A stretch of DNA of 48,048 nt from Bradyrhizobium neotropicale (GTDB lineage Bacteria > Pseudomonadota > Alphaproteobacteria > Rhizobiales > Xanthobacteraceae), in the NCBI RefSeq assembly GCF_001641695.1, contig NZ_LSEF01000008.1, forward strand, positions 71,212 through 119,259, in the 5' to 3' direction. The translations under genes were made by a program, and so were the position numbers. Positions 42,190-48,048 of this stretch are shown here, in pieces (the first letter of the stretch is position 1; every line of letters begins with the position of its first letter). The notes below the pieces were generated by a model. The model did not search any database. It worked only from the letters and a program-made list of their open reading frames with translations, and was not told the origin of the DNA.

Positions 42190-42582
42190 CTACGACGGGG
42201 CGGCGAAGAACAGCACCCGAAGCAAGTGGGTGTACTCGGATTCGAGCACCATGATTGTCACAAACACCAGCACCGCGACCGGCGGCGCCAGGATGGCATA
42301 GGTCAGGGCCAGCCGCTCCCAGGCCATGTGCATGAAGACGGCGACGATCAGGCCGGCCTTCACCACCATGAACAGCAGGATCAGCGACCACCTGAGATAG
42401 CCATGCAGGCCAAAGTAGTCGACCAGAAAAGAGCAGGTGCTGAGAACGAACAACCACCCCCAGACCACGAGATAGAGCTTGATCGGGTGCTGCTGGCCCT
42501 TGGCGTGCGCCGCTCCTGATGCGACTGCGTCATGCGCATGGGCGTGTAGCTGTCCTTCCATGTGTACCGCTGCATTTGTCAT
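42190..42582 (-). CDS. Cytochrome c oxidase subunit IV (prokaryotic type)
   Basis: The 130-aa protein has a His/Ala-rich N-terminus and three membrane helices (KLYLVVWGWLFVLSTCSFLVDYFG, LILLFMVVKAGLIVAVFMHM, ILAPPVAVLVFVTIMVLESEYTHLL). The VKAGLIVAVFMHM region is the hallmark of the prokaryotic COX4/CyoD-like subunit, which stabilises the CuB side of heme-copper oxidases. It lies 9 nt downstream of coxP and is the last gene of the oxidase operon. The classical four-gene coxMNOP names do not include it. Confidence 0.88.
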   Translation of the reverse strand: MTNAAVHMEGQLHAHAHDAVASGAAHAKGQQHPIKLYLVVWGWLFVLSTCSFLVDYFGLHGYLRWSLILLFMVVKAGLIVAVFMHMAWERLALTYAILAPPVAVLVFVTIMVLESEYTHLLRVLFFAAPS

Positions 42583-42591
42583 TGGCCGATC

Positions 42592-43314
42592 TCACCAAAG
42601 ATAGAACAAGGCAAAGATGAACACCCACACGAGATCGACGAAGTGCCAGTACAGGCCCATGATCTCGACGATTTCGTAATACCCCTTGCGGCTGGTGAAG
42701 AAGCCGCGCCTTTCGACGTCGAAGTCGCCGCGCAAGACCTTCCGCGCAATGGCGATCAGGAAGATCACACCGATCGTCACGTGGGTGCCGTGAAAGCCGG
42801 TGATCATGAAGAAGCTTGCACCAAACTGCGGCGCACCCCACGGATTGCCCCAGGGCCGGACGCCCTCCATGATCAGCTTGGTCCACTCGAAAGCCTGCAT
42901 GCCGACGAATGTTGCGCCGAAGCCCGCCGTGACCAGCATCAAGGCTGCGGTCCTAACGCGGTCGCGGCGGTATCCGAAATTGACTGCCATTGCCATCGTG
43001 CCGCTGCTGCTGATCAGGATGAAGGTCATGATGGCGATCAGGATCATCGGGATGTGTGTATCGCCGATGTTGAGGGCAAAGACTTCGCTGGTATTGGGCC
43101 ACGGCTCGGTCGTCGACATGCGCGCGGTCATGTAGGAGAGCAGGAAGCAACTGAAGATGAAGGTGTCGCTGAGGAGGAAGATCCACATCATGGCCTTTCC
43201 CCAGGACACATTCTTGAACGCGCGCTGATCGGAAGCCCAGTCGGCGGCGATGCCGCGCAAGCCTTCAAGACGTGCAGGCGATTGGCCCGGATTGGTCAGC
43301 ACGGTCTCAGTCAT
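42592..43314 (-). CDS. coxP: Cytochrome c oxidase subunit III (second copy)
   Basis: The 240-aa protein has about six membrane segments and the subunit III hallmarks: FSCFLLSYMTARM with the acidic/aromatic pattern after it, GATFVGMQAFEW with Glu, FFMITGFHGTHVTIGVIFL (the conserved H-G-x-H-V), and the final YWHFVDLVWVFIF. AGGGAGG is 9 nt before the ATG, which starts 14 nt after the coxO stop. Bradyrhizobium coxMNOP has two subunit-III-like genes, matching the layout here. The symbol rests on order and identity as I recall them. Confidence 0.88.
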   Translation of the reverse strand: MTETVLTNPGQSPARLEGLRGIAADWASDQRAFKNVSWGKAMMWIFLLSDTFIFSCFLLSYMTARMSTTEPWPNTSEVFALNIGDTHIPMILIAIMTFILISSSGTMAMAVNFGYRRDRVRTAALMLVTAGFGATFVGMQAFEWTKLIMEGVRPWGNPWGAPQFGASFFMITGFHGTHVTIGVIFLIAIARKVLRGDFDVERRGFFTSRKGYYEIVEIMGLYWHFVDLVWVFIFALFYLW

Positions 43315-43328
43315 CTGGTCTCGCCTCC

Positions 43329-44033
43329 CTAGCTCAGCAATTGGCGACAGATGTCGACGAAATTGTCGGTCCAGCCCGTGAGAAGCCCGAGCAGGACAAG
43401 CCAGACCAACAGCAGAAAGTGCCAGTAGATGGTGCACAGCTCCACGCTCAAGCGCAGGTCGGCGATCCCAGCGCCACGCCACACCTTGGCTGAGGTTCGG
43501 CCCAGCGCCACCAGGCCGCCGGTCAGATGTAGCCCGTGCACTGCGGTCAAGAGGTAGAAGAAGGAATTGGCCGGATTGGACGCCACGAAATATCCGGCCG
43601 CGTTGAGCTGCTGCCACGCCAGGAGCTGCCCGGCGAGGAAAATCACGGCAGCTACGCCGCCCGCGAGCAGGCCGACCATGACGCCGTCAGCGTCGTCTCG
43701 CCGCGCGGCCATATACGACCATTGCAGCGCGACGCTGCTCAGGACCAGGACGCCCGTATTGAGCCACAGCAGCCGCGGCACGGGCAGCGCCCGCCAGTCC
43801 ACCACGTTCATGCGCATCGAGTAGGCGCTGATGAAGAGGACGAACAACGCGCTCGCGACGGCGAGAAACACGCCAAGTCCGATCTTCGCTGCCGGCCAGG
43901 TCATGGCATCGCCGCCGGGGAAGTCACCGGCCGGACCTTCCTCCAGCCAGGGCTTGGCCGTCAGCCGCTGCTGCGACAGCCACCATCCGGCGATGAGAGC
44001 GATCACAGTCAGGAACAGGATGATGGCGCTCAC
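43329..44033 (-). CDS. coxO: Cytochrome c oxidase subunit III-like (first copy)
   Basis: The 234-aa protein has seven hydrophobic segments. Matches to subunit III are LNTGVLVLSSVALQWSYMAAR, LLAGQLLAWQQL with Gln/Trp replacing the more usual acidic position, AVHGLHLTGGLVALG (the HxLH core) and YWHFLLLVWLVLLG. It carries an unusual hydrophilic N-terminal loop (KPWLEEGPAGDFPGGD, about 27-42). Its start overlaps coxN's stop by 4 nt (ATGA). Two diverged subunit III genes in a row are a feature of the alternative oxidase in Bradyrhizobium. Confidence 0.88.
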   Translation of the reverse strand: MSAIILFLTVIALIAGWWLSQQRLTAKPWLEEGPAGDFPGGDAMTWPAAKIGLGVFLAVASALFVLFISAYSMRMNVVDWRALPVPRLLWLNTGVLVLSSVALQWSYMAARRDDADGVMVGLLAGGVAAVIFLAGQLLAWQQLNAAGYFVASNPANSFFYLLTAVHGLHLTGGLVALGRTSAKVWRGAGIADLRLSVELCTIYWHFLLLVWLVLLGLLTGWTDNFVDICRQLLS

Positions 44034-45808
44034 GAAGCAGCTCCCTGAACGAGCCGCGTCGCGCGCGGCGGTTGGTTCTGCGGAATGAAGTCCTCCGCGG
44101 CGCCGGGCACGCTGTAGTCATAGGCCCAGCGGTAGACGACCGGGAGCTCCTTGCCCCAGTTGCCGTGCCCGGGGGGCGTCTCCGGCGTCTGCCACTCCAG
44201 CGTCGTCGCCCGCCACGGATTGCCGCCTGCGGCCTCACCCTTGAACAGGCTCCAGGTAAGATTGAACAGGAACACCATTTGGCTGAAGCCGACGGTCAGG
44301 GCCACGATGGAGATGAAGGCGTTCAGTGAGTGGGCCGAGGGCGGGATGAATGCCGCGTCGCCGAGTTCGAAATACCGGCGCGGGACCCCGAGCAGTCCAA
44401 GATAGTGCATCGGGAAGAAGATCAGGTAGGCGCCGAGGAAGGTGACCCAGAAGTGAAACTTGCCGAGGACGTCGTTCAGCATCCGCCCCGTGACCTTGGG
44501 GTACCAATGATAGATCGCCCCGAGCACGACCATGATCGGCGCCACGCCCATCACCATGTGGAAGTGCGCGACCACGAACATCGTATCCGAGAGCGGCACG
44601 TCGACGACGACGTTGCCGAGGAAGAGGCCGGTGAGCCCGCCGTTCACGAAGGTGATGATGAAGCCGAGCGCGAACAGCATGGGCACCCTGAGATGAATGT
44701 CGCCGCGCCACAAGGTCAGCACCCAGTTGTAGACCTTGATCGCGGTGGGGATGGCGATGATGAGCGTCGTGGTAGCGAAGAAGTACCCGAACTGCGGGAA
44801 CATGCCGCTCACATACATGTGGTGCGCCCACACGATGAAGCTGAGCGCGCCGATGGCGACGATCGCCCAGACCATCATGCGGTAACCGAAGATGTTCTTG
44901 CGCGCATGCGTGCTGATCAGATCGGAGACGATGCCGAACGCGGGCAGGGCGACGATGTAGACCTCGGGATGGCCGAAGAACCAGAACAGGTGCTGGAAGA
45001 GCAGCGGGCTGCCGCCACCATATTTCGACAGCGTGCCCATCTCGACGAGCGAGGGCATGAAGAAGCTGGTTCCCAAGAGACGGTCGAGCAGCAGCATGAC
45101 CGAGGCAACGAAGAGTGCAGGGAATGCCAGGAGCGCCATGACGGTCGCCGTGAAGATGCCCCACACCGTGAGGGGAAGACGCATCAGCGTCATGCCGCGG
45201 GTGCGCGCCTGCAGCACCGTGACCACATAGTTCAGCCCGCCCATGGTGAAGCCGATGATGAACAGGATCAGGGACGACATCATGAGAATGATGCCCCAAT
45301 CCTGCCCGGGCGTTCCGGAGAGGATTGCCTGCGGCGGGTACAGCGTCCAGCCGGCGCCGGTGGGCCCGCCGGGCACGAAGAATGTCGAGGCCAGCACCAG
45401 GACCGCGAGCAGGTAGACCCAGTAGCTCAGCATGTTCACATAGGGAAAGACCATGTCCCGGGCGCCGACCATCAGCGGGATCAGGTAGTTGCCGAAGCCG
45501 CCCAGGAACAATGCGGTGAGCAGGTAGATCACCATGATCATGCCGTGCATGGTGATGAACTGGAGGTACTGGTTGGCATCGATGAAAGAGAAGGTGCCGG
45601 GGAATCCCAGCTGCAGCCGCATCAGCCAGGACAGCACCAGGGCCACCAGCCCGATGGCCGAGGCTGTCAGCGCGTACTGAACGGCGATCACCTTGGCGTC
45701 CTGCGAGAAGACATACCGTGTCCACCAGCTCCTCGGATGATAGAGCTCGACATCAGGTACTTCGGCAGGCGGGATGCCAGCGATCCCTTCATATGGAATA
45801 TCGACCAT
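44030..45808 (-). CDS. coxN: Cytochrome c oxidase subunit I
   Basis: Subunit I holds the low-spin heme and the heme-CuB centre that reduces oxygen to water. In the 592-aa protein the low-spin heme ligand His88 is in ITMHGM and CuB ligands are His280 (GHPEVYI), His329 and His330. Tyr284 cross-links to His280, and HFHMV (His415, His417) supplies the heme ligands. Glu282 in the HPEVY segment places it in the A1 class with a D-channel. The C-terminus is extended beyond the twelfth helix by about 60 hydrophilic residues. It follows coxM after 80 nt and precedes coxO by overlap. Confidence 0.96.
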   Translation of the reverse strand: MVDIPYEGIAGIPPAEVPDVELYHPRSWWTRYVFSQDAKVIAVQYALTASAIGLVALVLSWLMRLQLGFPGTFSFIDANQYLQFITMHGMIMVIYLLTALFLGGFGNYLIPLMVGARDMVFPYVNMLSYWVYLLAVLVLASTFFVPGGPTGAGWTLYPPQAILSGTPGQDWGIILMMSSLILFIIGFTMGGLNYVVTVLQARTRGMTLMRLPLTVWGIFTATVMALLAFPALFVASVMLLLDRLLGTSFFMPSLVEMGTLSKYGGGSPLLFQHLFWFFGHPEVYIVALPAFGIVSDLISTHARKNIFGYRMMVWAIVAIGALSFIVWAHHMYVSGMFPQFGYFFATTTLIIAIPTAIKVYNWVLTLWRGDIHLRVPMLFALGFIITFVNGGLTGLFLGNVVVDVPLSDTMFVVAHFHMVMGVAPIMVVLGAIYHWYPKVTGRMLNDVLGKFHFWVTFLGAYLIFFPMHYLGLLGVPRRYFELGDAAFIPPSAHSLNAFISIVALTVGFSQMVFLFNLTWSLFKGEAAGGNPWRATTLEWQTPETPPGHGNWGKELPVVYRWAYDYSVPGAAEDFIPQNQPPRATRLVQGAAS

Positions 45809-45888
45809 AGAAAGACCTCCTCGGTCGTTTCCGTCGGGGGCGACGAGTTGGCCTCACGCACCCGATCTATCTTCGCGGCGGCACCTTG

Positions 45889-46722
45889 CTAGTTGCCGCC
45901 GGATTGGTACGTCGCCTTCACGACGGCTTTTCCTGCCGACAATTCCGCAAACGTCTTCTGTTGCTCCAGCCAGGCGTGATACTCACGCTCGTCGTCGACG
46001 ATGACCTTGGCCCGCATCTGATAATGAGCAGCGCCACACAGCTCGGCACAGAGAACATCGAACGTTCCGGTCCGGATCGGCTTGATCCAGAAATAGGTCA
46101 CCGCGCCCGGGACCATGTCCATCTTGGCCCGGAATTCGGGCACGTAGAAATCGTGCAGGACATCAACCGAGCGGAGGAGAACCTTGACCGGCTTTCCCAC
46201 TTGAAGGTGCAGGTCGCCGTTCTCGATCACGACATCGTCCTGCGCATGCGGATCGTCGCGATTGAGTCCCATCGGATTGTCGGATCCGATGTTGCGGACA
46301 TCGGATGTGCCGAGCCGTCCATCCTTGCCCGGAAGGCGGAAGCTCCATTGCCATTGCTGACCCATGACCTCGACCTCGGTGGCGTCCGCGGGCACGGTCA
46401 CGAACTGGTGCCAGACCACGAGACCGGGCGCCAGCATCGCCGCGACGCCGACGCCGGTCCCGACGCTCAGCCACCATTCGAGCCGCTTGTTTTCCGGATT
46501 GTAGTCGGCCCGTCTTCCCTCCTTGTGGTGAAAGCGGAAGACGCAATAGGCCATGAAGGCGATGACGGCGACGAAGACGAAGCCCGTGATCCAGAACGTG
46601 ATGTTGATGGTGTGGTCGATATAGGCCCAGTTCGTGGCGATCGGCGTCCACCACCACGGGCTGTAGAGGTGAAACAGCACCGAGCCGATCGCGACCAGAA
46701 GCAGTATCAGTGCGACAACCAT
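45889..46722 (-). CDS. coxM: Cytochrome c oxidase subunit II (CuA)
   Basis: Subunit II receives electrons from cytochrome c at its CuA site on the periplasmic face. The 277-aa protein has two N-terminal membrane helices (about 2-18 and 42-63 plus 88-105) and then a cupredoxin domain. CuA ligands are His190 and Cys225, Cys229, His233 and Met236 in CAELCGAAHYQM. The aromatic electron entry WQWSF is at about 124-128, followed by an insert of about 40 charged residues (131-170). There is no fused cytochrome c. It is the first gene of the operon; AAGGATGG precedes the ATG at 46722. Confidence 0.96.
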   Translation of the reverse strand: MVVALILLLVAIGSVLFHLYSPWWWTPIATNWAYIDHTINITFWITGFVFVAVIAFMAYCVFRFHHKEGRRADYNPENKRLEWWLSVGTGVGVAAMLAPGLVVWHQFVTVPADATEVEVMGQQWQWSFRLPGKDGRLGTSDVRNIGSDNPMGLNRDDPHAQDDVVIENGDLHLQVGKPVKVLLRSVDVLHDFYVPEFRAKMDMVPGAVTYFWIKPIRTGTFDVLCAELCGAAHYQMRAKVIVDDEREYHAWLEQQKTFAELSAGKAVVKATYQSGGN

Positions 46723-46850
46723 CCTGATCCATCCTTGCCATCAAAGGCTGCGGATACGAATCCAGGGCGGAGCTCATGTCTGTCGCGATGGCTGGCCTTT
46801 CTTGGTTGGCCTCTATGCCATCGCCGGCCTGTTGCCTCGCCCATTTCACC

Positions 46851-46880
46851 GGTCGCGAAATCAAAAGAACGGTCGCGACC
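46851..46880. promoter_or_regulatory. Two GGTCGCGA sites 20 bp apart upstream of coxM
   Basis: GGTCGCGA occurs at 46851 and 46871; the second extends to the palindrome GGTCGCGACC. They lie 129-158 bp before the coxM ATG, about two helical turns apart, compatible with paired binding of one regulator. The regulator is unknown. Confidence 0.35.
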
Positions 46881-47048
46881 ACCAATCATCGGCGCTGAGG
46901 GCGTCTGTATCTAAAATGATACCAGCCTAACCCGGCGTCAATAGAGCATGTAGGCGTGCTGATGTGGCGTGAGCGCTGATGTCGCCCGGCAAGAAGCGTC
47001 AGTTGCGCGGGACTGGTGGCGGCGTCTTGGGTGACGCAACGCACAATC

Positions 47049-47062
47049 TGTGCAGATGCACA
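47049..47062. promoter_or_regulatory. TGTGCA-N2-TGCACA inverted repeat
   Basis: Perfect 6-bp arms around GA, flanked by two direct copies of GCACAAT 17 bp apart. It lies 206 bp before the DUF2189 start and 327 bp before coxM. It is somewhat like CRP/FNR-type half-sites but does not match the FixK consensus TTGAT-N4-ATCAA. Confidence 0.3.
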
Positions 47063-47267
47063 ATTCACCCAACCGTGAGTGCGGCCGTGCCCAGTGCGCG
47101 CTAAGCTTGCGAGGCAGGTCGCGACGGGTTCCGTCCGGCCAGGCTCGTTTCGCTGAACCTGGGTTACCGTACTCGGCCCTTCGCGTTTCTCGCTCGTGAG
47201 GCGGACACGCGTGGCTGGAAAGCGCGTGTTATCGACACCGCGATTTTCAGCACGGGAGGGTGCGTTC

Positions 47268-48048
47268 ATGGCCACTCTGTACTCCCACGACCTCATCAGG
47301 CGGCACGTATTCGGCGAGGCGGCCTCTTATCCCATTCGCAAGGTCGGCTTGTCCGACCTGACCGAGGCGCTGCGCCTGGGTTGGGAGGATTTCCAGGCGA
47401 TGCCAAGCCACGCGATCGTCGTCTGCGTGATTTATCCGGTTCTTGGTCTCGTCCTGTTCAGGATGGTGCTCGGCTATTCGGTGCTGCCGCTGTTGTTTCC
47501 GCTGGCTGCCGGGTTTGCCTTGATCGGTCCCTTCGCCGCGATCGGTCTCTACGAACTCAGCCGCCGCCGCGAGCGCGGCGAGGAGGTCGATGCATGGGAC
47601 GCGATCAAGGTGCTGCGCGCACCGTCGTTCGGCGCCATGCTCGAGCTCGGCGTGCTCCTGCTCGTCCTGTTCGGGGCCTGGATCGGTGTCGCGAACGCAA
47701 TCTACGTCACGATCTTCGGCCACGCGCCGGCTGCAAGCATTCCTGACTTCGCAACGCGCGTGCTGACGACGCCGGCAGGCTGGTCGCTCATCATCGTCGG
47801 CTGTGGTGTCGGCTTCCTGTTTGCGGTTGTGGCCCTGTGCATCAGCGTCGTGTCGTTTCCGTTGATGCTCGACCGGCATGCGACCGCGATCGATGCAATC
47901 CGCACCTCGCTGCGAGTGGTGGCGGCGAATCCGGTTGCGATGGCCGCCTGGGGCCTCATCGTGGCGGCGCTGCTCGTGATCGGCTCGCTGCCGTTCTTCG
48001 TCGGCCTCGCTGTCGTTCTGCCGGTGCTCGGTCATGCCACCTGGCACC
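47268..48048 (+). CDS. DUF2189-type membrane protein, cut by the window end
   Basis: Hand translation from ATG 47268 (GGGAGGG 7 nt upstream) gives an uninterrupted frame to the window edge, 260 codons so far, with no stop. It begins MATLYSHDLIRRHVFGEAAS and continues PIRKVGLSDLTEALRLGWEDF, the characteristic start of DUF2189 proteins. About five or six hydrophobic segments follow (LVLFRMVLGYSVLPLLFPLAAGF, ELGVLLLVLFGAWIGVANAIY, LIIVGCGVGFLFAVVALC, WGLIVAALLVIGSLPFFVG). DUF2189 is a predicted integral membrane family of unknown function, often close to respiratory gene clusters. The C-terminus is outside the window. Confidence 0.88.
   Translation, partial: MATLYSHDLIRRHVFGEAASYPIRKVGLSDLTEALRLGWEDFQAMPSHAIVVCVIYPVLGLVLFRMVLGYSVLPLLFPLAAGFALIGPFAAIGLYELSRRRERGEEVDAWDAIKVLRAPSFGAMLELGVLLLVLFGAWIGVANAIYVTIFGHAPAASIPDFATRVLTTPAGWSLIIVGCGVGFLFAVVALCISVVSFPLMLDRHATAIDAIRTSLRVVAANPVAMAAWGLIVAALLVIGSLPFFVGLAVVLPVLGHATWH

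Larger units (their letters stand above)
46723..47267. other. Divergent intergenic region between coxM and the DUF2189 gene
   Basis: About 545 bp with no convincing gene. It contains the GGTCGCGA pair (46851-46880), a short inverted repeat GTATC-N6-GATAC (46907-46922) and the TGTGCA/TGCACA repeat (47049-47062). These suggest separate control of the oxidase operon and the plus-strand DUF2189 gene. Confidence 0.45.

Noticed and set aside
44330..45892. 520-codon plus-strand frame opposite coxN
   Set aside because: Extremely His/Asp/Glu/Gln-rich, with no hydrophobic core; antisense of an oxidase subunit.

Overview
The window is high-GC DNA from an alphaproteobacterium, most likely a Bradyrhizobium or close relative. 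The clues are GC-rich codon use, a five-gene alternative cytochrome c oxidase cluster in the coxMNOP arrangement described in Bradyrhizobium, a class II DAHP synthase, and many small exported proteins of the kind seen in that genus. I saw no rRNA, tRNA, CRISPR array, insertion sequence or prophage. It reads as ordinary chromosome with a few accessory pockets.

Layout. 1-4081: two minus-strand glycine-rich proteins built from one shared, unfamiliar repeat unit (11-469 and 719-2116), a possible zinc-ribbon ORF, and two exported proteins of unknown function. 4372-6512: TRAP transporter membrane subunits without a binding protein. 6806-12167: moaA, a PEGA-type lipoprotein, gph, rpiA, a DUF2059 protein and gor. 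12191-14908: PaiB-like flavoprotein, MocR-type regulator and a SnoaL-like protein. 14960-18873: a GT-C-like membrane protein, then a cupin gene divergent from a winged-helix/TPR regulator. 19274-22339: TerB-, PGPGW-, TerC- and YqhA-type membrane/stress genes, then an AraC regulator.

22839-32167 is the most interesting part. It has three aldehyde dehydrogenases, a DUF2478 protein, a single-domain ModE regulator, a gamma-glutamylcyclotransferase-like protein, a methyltransferase, a frameshifted class I glutamine amidotransferase, and a second ModE-type HTH protein fused to a periplasmic-binding-like domain. Three copies of CGnTATAT-N8-ATATnnCG, the architecture of the E. coli ModE operator, sit directly upstream of three transcription units here (24919, 25015, 29396). 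This suggests a local ModE (molybdenum or related oxyanion) regulon that controls aldehyde and possibly gamma-glutamyl metabolism rather than molybdate transport.

32358-37828: two paralogous COG4705-type membrane proteins flanking a small exported helical protein, divergent from an OmpR-type response regulator/histidine kinase pair, then an alpha/beta hydrolase. 38010-41539: class II DAHP synthase, diacylglycerol kinase (TTG start, 4-nt overlap) and glutamine-dependent NAD synthetase, followed by an Imm-5-like orphan gene. 42190-46722: minus-strand coxMNOP plus subunit IV. 47268 to the end: a DUF2189 membrane protein cut off by the window edge.

Several likely regulator/operator pairs can be read directly: ModE boxes, an inverted repeat before paiB, 11-bp direct repeats between the cupin and its divergent regulator, and a TATGAA inverted repeat in front of the ModE-HTH/PBP-like gene. 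All functions are inferred from sequence reading alone; no database search was run.
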